Assembly (NCBI RefSeq): GCF_008274625.1
Contig: NZ_VTRU01000001.1
Span: 1,302,001 to 1,366,000 of the forward strand
Reading direction: 5' to 3'
Source: Chryseobacterium panacisoli
GTDB lineage: Bacteria > Bacteroidota > Bacteroidia > Flavobacteriales > Weeksellaceae
Length of the DNA stretch: 64,000 bases
The notes beneath the pieces were generated by a model. That model was given only the letters and a program-made list of their open reading frames with translations, did not search any database and had not been told where the DNA came from. A program made the position numbers and the translations under genes. Shown here in pieces: positions 8,360 to 17,878 of this stretch; positions within the stretch are counted from its first letter, which is position 1; each line of letters starts with the position of its first letter.

Positions 8360-8797
8360 ATGAAACAGCAGAACTACAATAACCACAGGAAATTTTATCC
8401 ACCTCATCATTTTATCTATCTTCCTTTACTCATCTTATTAGAGATTTTTGGAATTTATAAAATCTGGGATGACCCGGGAAATCAGCTGACCTGGATTTTA
8501 TTTTCTATCGTGATTTTTCTGCTTTTTTATCTGGCGTTTATGACGCGGCAGCATTATGCATTGGGGCTTCAAAACCGAATGGTAATTCTGGAATTTCAAC
8601 AGCGGTATTTTGAAATCTTCAATAAAAGATCAGATGAAATTGTTGAAAAACTAAGATTTGATCAGATTGCTGCATTGAGATTTACCTATGACGATGAGTT
8701 CAAAGAGCTTTTATACAGAGCTCTACACGAAAACATCTCAGGAGATGAAATTAAACGGTCTATAAAAAAATGGAGGGCTGACCGACTCAGAATCTAA
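8360..8797 (+). CDS. DUF6526-like small membrane protein
   Basis: A 145-residue protein with two adjacent hydrophobic segments at about residues 18-34 (HFIYLPLLILLEIFGIYKIW) and 43-60, followed by a charged cytoplasmic tail of about 85 residues. The N-terminal NYNNHRKFYPPHHF pattern matches my recollection of the DUF6526 family of Bacteroidota; no function is known. It begins a short co-directional run with a small lipoprotein-like peptide and topoisomerase IB. Confidence 0.7.
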   Translation: MKQQNYNNHRKFYPPHHFIYLPLLILLEIFGIYKIWDDPGNQLTWILFSIVIFLLFYLAFMTRQHYALGLQNRMVILEFQQRYFEIFNKRSDEIVEKLRFDQIAALRFTYDDEFKELLYRALHENISGDEIKRSIKKWRADRLRI

Positions 8798-8819
8798 CAC
8801 CTCAACAAAATATATAGTT

Positions 8820-8987
8820 ATGAAAAAGTGGAGCTTTTACAGTATTATGATATTAAGTTTGTTGACACTAACAAGTTGTGAAGCAGTAGAAACAATTTTT
8901 AAGGCAGGAATGTGGTGGGGAATTCTCTTAGTCTGTGTAATAGTAGGGATTCTTTTACTGATTTTTTCGAGGGGTAAAAACTCTTAA
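8820..8987 (+). CDS. Small lipoprotein with one transmembrane helix
   Basis: A 55-residue frame with an N-terminal lipoprotein signal ending LTLTSC (Cys20), a short link, then a hydrophobic helix (GILLVCVIVGILLLIF) and a basic tail. Similar tiny proteins occur widely in Flavobacteriia and are sometimes auto-annotated as phosphatidate cytidylyltransferase, which a protein this small cannot be. It sits 22 bp after the DUF6526-like stop and ends 2 bp before the topoisomerase start, so it is probably co-transcribed. Function unknown. Confidence 0.6.
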   Translation: MKKWSFYSIMILSLLTLTSCEAVETIFKAGMWWGILLVCVIVGILLLIFSRGKNS

Positions 8988-8989
8988 CC

Positions 8990-10102
8990 ATGCTTATGGA
9001 GAAGAATGCAGATCTGGAGATGATTTCTCACCTTAAGCCTTCAAAAATTGTTAAAATAATGAAGGACCCGGAAGCTTCTGCAAAGGCGGTACATCTTGTA
9101 TATACCACCGATGCAGAAACCGCCGGAATTACCCGTAGAAAAACAGGAAAGAAATATTCCTATTATAAAGACGGCGAAAAGATAAAGGATAAAGAAGAAA
9201 TTGCAAGAATCAACAGCCTGGTACTTCCGCCTGCCTGGGAAAATGTATGGATCTGTGCTCTTGACAACGGGCATCTTCAGGCAACCGGCTTTGACGTCAA
9301 AAAAAGAAAACAATACCGCTACCATCCTCTTTGGAGCGCTTTAAGAAATCATACGAAATTTTACAGGATGCTTCAGTTCGGATATGCATTACCGGCCATA
9401 CGGCTGCAGGTAGAGCAGGATCTTGCTTTGAGAAATTTCGAGAAGCGGAAAATTCTGGCTTTAATTGTAAGTCTAATGCAAAGGACCAATATCCGTATTG
9501 GTAATACTATGTATGAAAAACTATACGGCTCTTTTGGACTGACTACTTTAAAGGATAAGCATGTCAAGGTAAACGGGCAGAAGATTACTTTCTCTTTTAA
9601 AGGGAAAAAAGGCATTATGCATAACGTTGACCTTAGAAGTAAAAGGCTGGCAAGACTTATTCAGAAATGTAAGGATATTCCGGGGAAAGAACTTTTCCAG
9701 TATTTTGATGATGAAGGAAACCGCCATTCTGTGGACTCAGGTATGGTGAATGAATATATAAAGGAGATAAGCGGCGAAGACTTTACCGCTAAGGATTTCA
9801 GGACCTGGTCCGGAACAGTAAGTGCTTTGATTGCATTTAAGGAAATCGGGTATGCTGAAAATGATACTCAATATAAAAAGAAAGTAAAAGAAGCCCTGGA
9901 TATGGTTGCAGAAAACTTAGGAAATACATCGACTGTCTGCAAAAAATATTATGTTCATCCTCTAGTCATCAACCTTTACGAAAATAATACGATCAAAAAA
10001 TACCTTGACGAACTGGAAATTATAGAAGAAAACGACGGAAAAGCTGATTTGACAAAAGAGGAAAGGCTGGTTCTGAAAATTCTGGAAAATGAGAGAATGT
10101 AG
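8990..10102 (+). CDS. DNA topoisomerase IB
   Basis: A 370-residue poxvirus-type bacterial topoisomerase IB, which relaxes supercoils through a 3'-phosphotyrosine intermediate. The N-terminal domain includes GITRRKTGKKYSYY, and the catalytic core carries the active-site region NTSTVCKKYYVHP, with the nucleophile most likely Tyr321. Upstream basic catalytic residues are present in the MQRTNIRIGN and FRTWSGT segments. Length is usual for the family. Two ATGs (8990 and 8996) could start it. In bacteria this enzyme is accessory to gyrase and topoisomerase I. Confidence 0.95.
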   Translation: MLMEKNADLEMISHLKPSKIVKIMKDPEASAKAVHLVYTTDAETAGITRRKTGKKYSYYKDGEKIKDKEEIARINSLVLPPAWENVWICALDNGHLQATGFDVKKRKQYRYHPLWSALRNHTKFYRMLQFGYALPAIRLQVEQDLALRNFEKRKILALIVSLMQRTNIRIGNTMYEKLYGSFGLTTLKDKHVKVNGQKITFSFKGKKGIMHNVDLRSKRLARLIQKCKDIPGKELFQYFDDEGNRHSVDSGMVNEYIKEISGEDFTAKDFRTWSGTVSALIAFKEIGYAENDTQYKKKVKEALDMVAENLGNTSTVCKKYYVHPLVINLYENNTIKKYLDELEIIEENDGKADLTKEERLVLKILENERM

Positions 10103-10109
10103 GGAATTT

Positions 10110-10216
10110 TTGGTCAATAGTGAATGGTGAATCTGCTTCGCAGTGAATTTTTCTATTCTGAATTTGATTAACCAATTGACTATTCACTTGCGCAGCAAAA
10201 ATTGACCATTGACATT
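10110..10216. repeat. Dispersed repeat, family A
   Basis: Both orientations of the elements GTCAATAGTGAAT and CACTTGCGCAGCAAAAATTGACC occur here, giving an imperfect inverted repeat between convergent genes (topoisomerase IB and an AraC regulator). The same modules make up the tandem array at 59596-60097. Confidence 0.7.
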
Positions 10217-10232
10217 CAATTATATTCTTTAA

Positions 10233-11123
10233 TCAAACCGAAATCCTATTGTTATTCAAAAACTGTATTCTGTATTCCTTGGGAGTAATTCCTGCAATTT
10301 TTTTAAAAAGCTGCGTAAAATGGGAAGCAGTATGAAAATTCAGTTCGTAAGCAATCTCTGCTATATCTTTACTGGAGTGAAGCAATGCCTTGCTGTAATT
10401 GATATCAATCTCATTGATCCACTGTTTTGGGGATTTCTGGGTAACTCCTTTTATACATTTATTCAGATAGCTTTCTGTTACAGACAGTTTATCAGCATAG
10501 AATGCCACTCTTTTTTCTACCACATGATATTTAAATAAAAGATCCCGAAACTGTAGGGACAATTCCATGGGACGTGTCGCTGATTTGTGATGGGTATCAG
10601 AATCTGTGCTCAGCATTTTGATTAAGATAAGATGAAGCATCGTCACTACTATATCATTGACATTGAAGTTATTTAACCACAATTCCTGTTCCATGATGGG
10701 AAGAAGCTGGATAATGGTTCCGTAGGTCAGGCTGTCCAGATTCAGAAAAGGAGTCATGAAAAAGATACTGCTTTTATGCTTTGGGAGTTCCTGTTCGGAC
10801 AGGATATTATTTTCATAAGCCAGGAAGAAACCTTCAATATCATCGGATAATTCAACGGTTGCCGTAATGGTTCCTTGTTTGATAAAAATCACTCCTCCTT
10901 TCTCAGCATGATATTCTTTATTTTCGAGATATTGCTTGATACAGCCGTTAGTAACGAAAATAATAAAATTAAACGTTGTACGATACGGAATCACCGGCAT
11001 CAGAATGCCTTTAAGATAATTTTCTATCCGATAGAGCTGTATATCAGCATTATTGGCTAATATCTTGTCCGTAATATTCGGAAGAAAAAGCTTTTTATAT
11101 TGAAAATTGGATAGTACTTCCAT
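10233..11123 (-). CDS. AraC family transcriptional regulator
   Basis: A 296-residue regulator. The N-terminal half is a cupin-like sensor (YHAEKGGVIFIKQGTITATV near residue 70). The C-terminal AraC domain includes SVTESYLNKCIKGVTQKSP and AEIAYELNFHTASHFTQLFK, ending ITPKEYRIQFLN. Its neighbours are topoisomerase IB (convergent) and the urease-linked TonB receptor (upstream, same strand, over 140 bp away), so no target is evident. The ligand is unknown. Confidence 0.92.
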   Translation of the reverse strand: MEVLSNFQYKKLFLPNITDKILANNADIQLYRIENYLKGILMPVIPYRTTFNFIIFVTNGCIKQYLENKEYHAEKGGVIFIKQGTITATVELSDDIEGFFLAYENNILSEQELPKHKSSIFFMTPFLNLDSLTYGTIIQLLPIMEQELWLNNFNVNDIVVTMLHLILIKMLSTDSDTHHKSATRPMELSLQFRDLLFKYHVVEKRVAFYADKLSVTESYLNKCIKGVTQKSPKQWINEIDINYSKALLHSSKDIAEIAYELNFHTASHFTQLFKKIAGITPKEYRIQFLNNNRISV

Positions 11124-11183
11124 ATCCTGGTTATGATTATTTAAAGTTATACAAAATATTTTTAAGACTCAATATTGAATCAA

Positions 11184-11263
11184 TGGAAGGTAAAAGGGTA
11201 AAAACAGCTCCTGCATCTCCCCAGCCTCATCTCTCAGACCCTTCTACTCTCCCACTCATTCAT
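11184..11263. repeat. Purine/pyrimidine-asymmetric repeat, family D
   Basis: A pyrimidine-rich run with CTCCCCAGCCTCATCTCTC and similar text. Read on the minus strand it is a GA-rich string like those at 51052-51205 and 63960-64000. Confidence 0.4.
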
Positions 11264-13510
11264 TTAGAATTTATAATACACTCCTACCCTTACTCCAAAA
11301 GGGCTTCCCGGTGTATAGGTAAGATCTGTAATAGGCTCTGCTTCTCCTTTCAACTGGGTCTCTGTAGCAAACTGGGCTTCATTCCATTTTACATTGAAAA
11401 GATTGTTAAGCTGTAAATTTGCACCCCATTTCTGACGGTTATAGGAAAGCATGAGATCATTTACAAAGTAAGCTTTGGTTCTGATACTGTTATCCTCTAC
11501 CGCTGGTCTTGCTCCCAGATACCGGTACTGAAGCCCTAAAGAAAAGCCATTCAGGAAATCCCAGTTTACCGATCCTGTACTGGTAACTACAGGAGCCAGC
11601 GGAACATAGTCCTGTCCTTTTTCTTCCTCTGTAAATCTGGCGTGGGAATAATTGATATCCGCATTCAGATAAAAGTTTTCCAATGGCTGGAAACGTACTC
11701 CCAGATCAGCTCCAAAACGTCTTGATTTTCCGGAAGGTTCTACTACAGCATCATCTCCTACATAGACAAATTCCTGCTGCAGGTCCATATACCATAATGC
11801 CGGAGTAATAATCAATGATTTGAACGGATGTAATCTCACCCCAAAATCTGCTCCAATAGAATATGGAAGGGTATTTTCGTTTTTGTTGGGAACGACTACT
11901 CTCAGATCATTGGAGTGGAAGCCCATTCCTGTTTTCAGGAACCACATCACGTTGTCGTTCTGAGCGTAGGAGAAATTCAATTTCGGGCTTAATCTTGTTG
12001 CTTCTTTTGACTGTCCGGACGGCAACTGTTCTGCATCCAGCAGATTGTGCATATTAAAGATAAAATGATCTACTCTCAAAGCCGGATTGATGGTCCATTT
12101 TCCTGTTTTCCATACCAGTCCTGAGTAGGCATGAAGATTGGTTTCTGTTCCTGTCACATCTGATAATCTGTCCAGCAGCATATCTCTGTGATAAACATGA
12201 TTAAGCTGCAGAGTATTGATATCATCATTTCTTAATCCCATTCCTGAAGTCCAGTTTAAAGAACTATTGGCGAGGGCAAAAGTTTTGGTATATTTTACTT
12301 CTGCACCGTAGATATTTCGTCCGTCCGTCTGCTGAATTTCATCTCCATGATCTTTATCTTTTAAATTAAAGGTAAAATCAGAGTACAGATTAAAGTTATA
12401 CTTTGAATAGAACGCCATGGCATCAATCTGCTCGGAAGGAGAAATGATGTGCTTAAAGTTCATCTGAAGATTTGTTCTGGAAGTTTTTCCGCCTTCTGTA
12501 GGATCTATACTTCCCCATCTGCCAATGATTCCTTCATCTACAGCACGCTCCGGAATCTGTCCGGAAGCATTCCACGAGGAATTGAATGTTGAGAACTGAA
12601 TGTTGAAATAATCTTTATCTGTAAGCCACTGATTGTATTTCCCGAAAATATTGACTCTGTTAAAATTCTGTTTTACATCGAAAGGCCCATCCGTATAGTT
12701 GTATTCTGCTGCGATATAGGCATTTTTTCTCCCCAAATCATCATGCAGAATATTGAACATTCCCAACACTCTTTTTGAATTGAAAGAACCTCCTTCCAGC
12801 TTAATCATACTGCTTTTTAACCCATTATAGGTCTGAAAATCAACATATCCTGCTGTATTAAAATCTCCACGATCCATATAGTAGGCTCCTTTTCCGAAAT
12901 CAATGTTATTGACCGTTTCCGGAATTACAAAGTGTAAATCTGAGTATCCCTGCCCATGGGCATGAGAAACGATGTTCACCGGCATTCCGTCTACGTTCAC
13001 ACTTATATCAGTACCGTGATCGGCATCAAATCCTCTTAAAAAAAGCTGTTCTGCCTTTCCTCCTCCGGCATGCTGTGCAATAAACAATCCCGGAACTTTT
13101 CTCAATAAATCCTGTGCTGAGTTTACCGGAAATTTGTTCAGATCAACCTTAGTAATGGCTGATAAAAACGAACTGTGATTGATGGCCACTTCAGAAATCT
13201 GAAAAGGCTTATGCTGTAAAAAAATAACTTTATTTTTATCTTCATCGTTGGTTACCACCCATTTTACCTCATCGTATCCCTGACGGCTGATCACAAGGGT
13301 ATCAGGAAGTGATTTTAAAGGAACGGCAAATGTACCGTCTGCAGCGGTATGGGTGTGACTGTTTCCGTGGTCAAACTTTACCAAAGCATCTGCAATGGGA
13401 AATTTGTCATCTGCATCTTTGATCAGCAACTGTTTTTCTGTTTCCTGCGCCATCATTTTTCCACTGAATGCCATTACCAGAAATACGGCTGCTATTTTTG
13501 TTATTTTCAT
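11264..13510 (-). CDS. TonB-dependent outer-membrane receptor, urease-linked
   Basis: A 748-residue receptor. It has a signal peptide (MKITKIAAVFLVMAF..MMAQ), a carboxypeptidase-like regulatory domain with a His-containing strand (HGNSHTHTAADG), a plug from about residue 110 (NSAQDLLRKVPGLFIAQ; RGFDADHGTDISVNVDG; SHAHGQGYSDLHF), then a 22-strand-type barrel ending in aromatic YYKF. I chose the ATG at 13510 because it starts the signal peptide; an upstream start would add 47 unlikely residues. It is last in the urease run, so import of nickel or a nickel chelate is an inference from position and the His-rich plug. Family annotations do not settle the substrate. Confidence 0.85.
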   Translation of the reverse strand: MKITKIAAVFLVMAFSGKMMAQETEKQLLIKDADDKFPIADALVKFDHGNSHTHTAADGTFAVPLKSLPDTLVISRQGYDEVKWVVTNDEDKNKVIFLQHKPFQISEVAINHSSFLSAITKVDLNKFPVNSAQDLLRKVPGLFIAQHAGGGKAEQLFLRGFDADHGTDISVNVDGMPVNIVSHAHGQGYSDLHFVIPETVNNIDFGKGAYYMDRGDFNTAGYVDFQTYNGLKSSMIKLEGGSFNSKRVLGMFNILHDDLGRKNAYIAAEYNYTDGPFDVKQNFNRVNIFGKYNQWLTDKDYFNIQFSTFNSSWNASGQIPERAVDEGIIGRWGSIDPTEGGKTSRTNLQMNFKHIISPSEQIDAMAFYSKYNFNLYSDFTFNLKDKDHGDEIQQTDGRNIYGAEVKYTKTFALANSSLNWTSGMGLRNDDINTLQLNHVYHRDMLLDRLSDVTGTETNLHAYSGLVWKTGKWTINPALRVDHFIFNMHNLLDAEQLPSGQSKEATRLSPKLNFSYAQNDNVMWFLKTGMGFHSNDLRVVVPNKNENTLPYSIGADFGVRLHPFKSLIITPALWYMDLQQEFVYVGDDAVVEPSGKSRRFGADLGVRFQPLENFYLNADINYSHARFTEEEKGQDYVPLAPVVTSTGSVNWDFLNGFSLGLQYRYLGARPAVEDNSIRTKAYFVNDLMLSYNRQKWGANLQLNNLFNVKWNEAQFATETQLKGEAEPITDLTYTPGSPFGVRVGVYYKF

Positions 13511-13666
13511 TTTTTGTTTAGTTAAATTATAAATTAGATAAGAGATGGGGAATATTTTAACCTTTACATAAGTGAATAGTAAATGTCTATTGAAAGGATA
13601 ACCACTTTTAATCTTCAACATTCCTACTCTTGAAGCTCCACAACCCTTCAACTCTCAAACCCAGCG

Positions 13667-14554
13667 TTACGCTTTCGTTTTAAGAAATACTTTCCGAATT
13701 AAAAGTGTAATCCAGGTTCCAGCTACAAATGGGAATGTAAACACTCCGCCCACCATATCCAGACAGTGATTGTCTATTAAAAGATCATCAATAGCAATGG
13801 TGATAAGAACGGCAATAAGTACCCATAAGCCATCTGTTTTTTTAACCCCGGAAAAAGCAATTGCTGAAAGCACGGCATTAAAACCAAATAATCCCATGTG
13901 GATTTCTTTAATAGGTTCTCCGTTCAACTGTGATAATCCTGCGCCAAGAATAGATGCTGCCAGCCCATATAAAGCGGCTATGGGAGAACTGATAAAAACG
14001 GCAAGAAAGAAAATCATTCCTGAAAGTACTCCTCCCTGAAATATCACTTCGCCAAAACCATTGGTACAGGCAAGAAAGTCATCATATTCTGTAGGTACCA
14101 CTTCACTGCTCAGCATCACAGAGGGCGGAATGTGGGTAAAATGATGGAGAGCAAATACCAATATCCATGTAATGATGATGAAAGGAAAGGTAAACACCGG
14201 AATTTTCTTCTGGATAAAAAAATGTTGAATAACAGCTGCCAATGCTCCACCCAACACTATTAAAATCCAGATCAGCAATGTAGTTTCAAATAGAAAGGAC
14301 AATGCTACTCCTACAAGTGCCGCACTGAAGCCGTAAAGTCCGGCATTGATTTCAGATTTGGCATAGTTAAGCTTCATTGCTGTAAAAGTTCCGGCAGCCG
14401 TTGAAAGCAGTACTGCAACACCGCACTGCCAGCTTCCCATAAAGATTCCTATAAGAAACAGAAGTCCTGTCCATCTGTTTTCCTGAAGCATAATCTGTCC
14501 GATTCCTTTCAAAACGTGGTCTATAAAAGGTAGTTTTTTGAAAAATTCGTTCAT
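13667..14554 (-). CDS. Urea transporter (UT family channel)
   Basis: A 295-residue polytopic protein built of two homologous halves, as in UT-A/UT-B and bacterial urea channels. The repeated signature appears as EINAGLYGFSAALVG in the first half and HMGLFGFNAVLSA in the second. It should conduct urea passively across the inner membrane to the urease. I chose MNEFFKKLPFIDHVLKG at 14554 because UT proteins begin close to this segment; upstream codons would add a non-homologous tail. It lies between the nickel-permease-like gene and the TonB receptor. Confidence 0.9.
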   Translation of the reverse strand: MNEFFKKLPFIDHVLKGIGQIMLQENRWTGLLFLIGIFMGSWQCGVAVLLSTAAGTFTAMKLNYAKSEINAGLYGFSAALVGVALSFLFETTLLIWILIVLGGALAAVIQHFFIQKKIPVFTFPFIIITWILVFALHHFTHIPPSVMLSSEVVPTEYDDFLACTNGFGEVIFQGGVLSGMIFFLAVFISSPIAALYGLAASILGAGLSQLNGEPIKEIHMGLFGFNAVLSAIAFSGVKKTDGLWVLIAVLITIAIDDLLIDNHCLDMVGGVFTFPFVAGTWITLLIRKVFLKTKA

Positions 14555-14629
14555 AGTTTTTTTAATTGTATTAATGATTGTGGATATTAAGATAAGAGAC
14601 GGATAGATGATAGACATTGGAGGCAGAAT

Positions 14630-14671
14630 CAATTTTGCTTCGCAAGGGAATGGTGAATAGTCAATTGTCAG
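14630..14671. repeat. Dispersed repeat, family A fragment
   Basis: AATTTTGCTTCGCAAGGGAA followed by TGGTGAATAGTCAATTGTCA matches, in reverse orientation, the unit of the tandem array at 59596-60097. It sits upstream of the urea transporter start. Confidence 0.6.
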
Positions 14672-14755
14672 TGAAAGGATAGAACCCTTAAACTTTAAAC
14701 AATTCCACTCTCAAACTCTCTTACCCTCAAACTCTACCACTTACACGAAACTCGT

Positions 14756-15457
14756 TTACCATCCCAGGAAGACCATTCCAACTCCGCAAACGGTTACCAC
14801 AGCTCCGCTTACCACTCCCATATATCTTTCCAGTTTTTCGGTATTGAATAATGTTGAATACCCATAACGTCCCAGAAGAACCATTCCGAGCATTGTCAGG
14901 ACGGTCGTTGCAGTGAAAGACGTTACCAGAACAGCAATTTCAGACATTGAATGTTTTACTCCTGAATAGAACAATAGAGGAATCAAGGGTTCACTAGGAC
15001 CCATTACGAAAATCATGAACAATACAAGCGGAGTTACTTTTATTCTTTTTTGAGGCATTACCACTTCACTATGATTATGTTCATATACATACACATCATC
15101 ACCCATTACATCAAAATGTTTATGAGGTTTGTTTCTGATGGCCTGAATGAGACCATATATCAGATAAACGCCTCCAAAAACAAGCAGCGCCCATCCCGAG
15201 AAATTCCCTCTGATATCCTGAAACCAGGAGATTTTATTGAGTTGCCATCCAAGGAAAACCCCGATAAAGCCTAAAATCAGAGAACTGAATACATGTCCGA
15301 AACCGCAGACAACCGTTAATATTGCTGTTTTCATTCCGCTCCATTTCTTGGATTTTGAGATCACAATGAACGGCAGGTAGTGATCCGGCCCTGAAGCGGT
15401 GTGTATAAAACTTATTGAAACGGCACTCAAAAGAAGTGCCCATACTGTACTATCCAT
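14756..15457 (-). CDS. UreH-like nickel permease
   Basis: A 233-residue integral membrane protein with about six helices. Helix 1 carries HTASGPDHYLPF (His19, Asp25, His26), resembling the His/Asp nickel-binding signature of NiCoT and UreH transporters. A central cytoplasmic loop has HNHSE and an HKHFD stretch that could bind metal. A PSEPLIPLL motif opens the second half, as in UreH/SafE-like proteins. Its place beside ureD makes nickel supply to urease the likely role. Not the same as the UreD protein, which is sometimes also called UreH. Confidence 0.82.
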   Translation of the reverse strand: MDSTVWALLLSAVSISFIHTASGPDHYLPFIVISKSKKWSGMKTAILTVVCGFGHVFSSLILGFIGVFLGWQLNKISWFQDIRGNFSGWALLVFGGVYLIYGLIQAIRNKPHKHFDVMGDDVYVYEHNHSEVVMPQKRIKVTPLVLFMIFVMGPSEPLIPLLFYSGVKHSMSEIAVLVTSFTATTVLTMLGMVLLGRYGYSTLFNTEKLERYMGVVSGAVVTVCGVGMVFLGW

Positions 15458-15492
15458 TTTTTATTAATTCTGTTATTTCAGATTCTTCATTA

Positions 15493-15557
15493 AGTTCTGA
15501 CTAAAGCCAATGGAAGATTTCTTTTATTAAGTGGGCTTTAGCCCGCTTCTATTGAAT
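15493..15557. repeat. Dispersed repeat, family B
   Basis: CTAAAGCCAATGG followed after a spacer by the palindromic GTGGGCTTTAGCCCGC and TATTGAA. The same order occurs at 24753-24826 and 37962-38024. Confidence 0.65.
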
Positions 15558-15601
15558 ATGCTTCCTGCAAATTTTGTAAATGAATCATTATGAAGATCCT
15601 T

Positions 15602-16390
15602 TTACTCCAACGACCAGAGAATTTCCTGAATATACAGGAAGAAGTTATACATCATCTCACCTCCGTGTCCTAAAGCTCTTACTACAAAACCGCTGTCTTC
15701 CATTGCAGAAACTCCGACTTCCATTTCTTCATGATGTTGTGCTGCTGCTTCAACGATCTCTTCAATCAGCCCGTTTTTATCTACATTTTCCTTTGTACTG
15801 TAGAAGATCAGGGTTCCCTGGTGGGTATACTGTTCCAGGTTTCCGATACTGCTGATCGGGATCATGTCTGGCTGGATCAGAACATTGTCTTTCACAACCA
15901 GTTTATTGTTGTGATAGATTTCCATAATATTCTGGAAACGCTTCAGTTTAAAAACTTCTCCATAATGTTTTCTCCCGCAGGTAATGATCTCACTGATGAT
16001 GATCTGGCTGCTGTTCCCGATATGAATATTCGCTTTACTCTTAAAGTTGGAATCTTCATGGGGAACTATTGGATGAGGAACATAAGCAAAAGACGTTTCA
16101 TCTTCCATTAAAACATTGAGCTCCTGATGTGCCTTATCCTTCATATTGAAAAGTCTCTGATAGGATTGTGACTGCAGCTGAAGGGCAGCCCCTTTTTCAA
16201 GAGCAACATCCAGATGATAGTGGTCTCCGTCCAGAATTCCCGGAGAGGAGCTCATCACCATCTGATAGAGCTTTTTGTCGCTTTTTCGCTGTCCTACAGA
16301 AACTACTCTGAAAGGAAGTGAGACATAAAGGTCTTTCACATAGGATTCTCCTCCCTTAAATCCTGCAATAATTTTTAAATGACTATCCAT
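15602..16390 (-). CDS. ureD: Urease accessory protein UreD
   Basis: A 262-residue UreD family protein, the first accessory protein to bind the UreABC apoenzyme and the base for UreF and UreG docking. Recognisable segments are the N-terminal YVSLPFRVVSVGQ, the central SSSPGILDGDHYHLDV and SQSYQRLFNMKD, and PHPIVPHEDSNF. Length is close to the usual 260-290. It starts directly after ureG (ureG ends at 16391, one base from this start), so the two are tightly coupled. Confidence 0.93.
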   Translation of the reverse strand: MDSHLKIIAGFKGGESYVKDLYVSLPFRVVSVGQRKSDKKLYQMVMSSSPGILDGDHYHLDVALEKGAALQLQSQSYQRLFNMKDKAHQELNVLMEDETSFAYVPHPIVPHEDSNFKSKANIHIGNSSQIIISEIITCGRKHYGEVFKLKRFQNIMEIYHNNKLVVKDNVLIQPDMIPISSIGNLEQYTHQGTLIFYSTKENVDKNGLIEEIVEAAAQHHEEMEVGVSAMEDSGFVVRALGHGGEMMYNFFLYIQEILWSLE

Positions 16391-17029
16391 TTATCTTACT
16401 AAGTTCGGTTCTTCAATTTCCTCTAAAAGAGCATATTTTTTAATCCAACCAATTACTTTGTCCAGTCCCTCATCTGTTTTCAGATTTGTGAATACAAAGG
16501 GATTCCCTTTTCTCATTCTTCTGGCATCATTTTCCATTACTTCAAGGCTGGCTCCTACATAAGGGGCAAGGTCAATTTTATTGATGATTAATAAGTCTGA
16601 TCTTGTAATACCAGGACCTCCTTTTCTAGGAATTTTTTCTCCTTCTGCTACGTCAATAATGAAGATGGTAACGTCTGCAAGGTCCGGGCTGAAAGTCGCT
16701 GAAAGGTTATCACCTCCACTTTCGATAAGAACCAGTTCAATCTCAGGGAAACGTGCTGCAAGCTCATCCACAGCTTCAAGATTCATACTTGCATCTTCAC
16801 GGATGGCAGTGTGTGGGCAGCCTCCTGTTTCTACTCCAATAATTCTGTCATGAGGAAGAAGGCTGTTTTTCGCCATAAATTCAGCATCTTCTTTGGTATA
16901 AATATCATTTGTGATGACTCCAAGGTCATACTTCCCGAATAATTTTCTGCTTAAACGTTCCAGTAATGCGGTTTTTCCCGATCCTACAGGTCCTGCCACT
17001 CCTACTTTGATATATTTTCTGTTTTCCAT
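16391..17029 (-). CDS. ureG: Urease accessory GTPase UreG
   Basis: A 212-residue SIMIBI-class GTPase that drives nickel delivery to urease. The P-loop GPVGSGKT is at residues 13-20. The nickel-binding Cys-Pro-His motif is CPH at 71-73 within [28 protein letters not shown] is at about 103-115, and the NKID guanine-specificity motif lies near residue 150. There is no N-terminal His-rich tail. It lies between ureF (about 150 bp away) and ureD (adjacent). Confidence 0.97.
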   Translation of the reverse strand: MENRKYIKVGVAGPVGSGKTALLERLSRKLFGKYDLGVITNDIYTKEDAEFMAKNSLLPHDRIIGVETGGCPHTAIREDASMNLEAVDELAARFPEIELVLIESGGDNLSATFSPDLADVTIFIIDVAEGEKIPRKGGPGITRSDLLIINKIDLAPYVGASLEVMENDARRMRKGNPFVFTNLKTDEGLDKVIGWIKKYALLEEIEEPNLVR

Positions 17030-17179
17030 TTTTTTAATTTTTGATTGATTTTATGTAACGCTATAGGCGCTAAGTTTTTAATCCTGTATCTTATTTTTTG
17101 ATCACAAGGCGTTTAACTCAGCAAGAGACAATTCATTCATTGCTTTATTTGCTAATTCACCTATTTGCTATTTTACCTT

Positions 17180-17878
17180 TTACGACATATAAAGTCTTGA
17201 ATACAATCTCTCATGCTGCATACACCTGATATCGAAAGCGGTATTACAAAGTCCCACCATATCCCTGTCCAGTTCCAATGTTTCCCAAACTGTTTTTTCC
17301 ATTACGGGATATAGTGAGAATAAAATATCCTGCCCGTCCATCTGTCCGAGAGGAACAAGCTTTACGGCATTGGTGATCATTCCTGCTACAGAGGTATAAT
17401 AGAACCCTAAAAGAGCTTCGTACAAAGGTATTTTCATTAAATAAGCATACACTCCGAATACGATGCAGTAATGAGAATTGGCTTCTTTATTCTGAACTGT
17501 TTTTTCAAAAGCTTCCATTAAAGGGAAACTTTCTCTCCTTTTAAAGATTTTTATCAGCCTGAGTCCCAGTTTCTGGCTTGCCTGGCGGATTTCCTTTGGA
17601 CATTTTATCGCGTTACATTCATTATCAAGAAGTATCAAAGCATCCAAGTCTCCTTTTTCAGCTGCTTTATAAGCCAGTTTTACAAAAGCTCCGTCATTGA
17701 ATTTAAGATTGTACTGAAGCATATTCTGTACGAATTCTTTTGCGGTTGTCAGATTATGTACAATTCTTTCCTGTACATAGGTTTCAAGTCCGTTGGAATG
17801 GGTATAGCCTCCGATGGGAAGGGTAGGATCTGCGAGATGAAGCAGCCCAGACAGGAAGTTTATATTCATGTTATTCAT
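17180..17878 (-). CDS. ureF: Urease accessory protein UreF
   Basis: A 232-residue all-helical protein that gates nickel insertion with UreD and UreG. Family marks are LADPTLPIGGYTHSNGLETYV near the start and AGMITNAVKLVPLGQMDGQ in the C-terminal half. Its start overlaps the end of ureE by 8 bp, indicating translational coupling. Two Met codons (residues 1 and 4) could start it. Confidence 0.95.
   Translation of the reverse strand: MNNMNINFLSGLLHLADPTLPIGGYTHSNGLETYVQERIVHNLTTAKEFVQNMLQYNLKFNDGAFVKLAYKAAEKGDLDALILLDNECNAIKCPKEIRQASQKLGLRLIKIFKRRESFPLMEAFEKTVQNKEANSHYCIVFGVYAYLMKIPLYEALLGFYYTSVAGMITNAVKLVPLGQMDGQDILFSLYPVMEKTVWETLELDRDMVGLCNTAFDIRCMQHERLYSRLYMS

Noticed and set aside
8820..8987. 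Phosphatidate cytidylyltransferase
   Set aside because: Proteins of this type are sometimes given that name automatically, but 55 residues with one helix cannot hold the enzyme.
13511..13651. Longer N-terminus for the TonB receptor
   Set aside because: The extra 47 codons precede a clear signal peptide at 13510 and contain no conserved text.
14756..15457. Calling the membrane protein next to ureD a second UreD
   Set aside because: The name UreH is used for two unrelated proteins. This one is polytopic with a metal-binding His/Asp motif, so it is a permease, not the accessory protein UreD.
17030..17179. Another copy of repeat family C in the ureF-ureG gap
   Set aside because: TAGGCGCTAAG and ACAAGGCG are only loosely similar and the module order is not kept.
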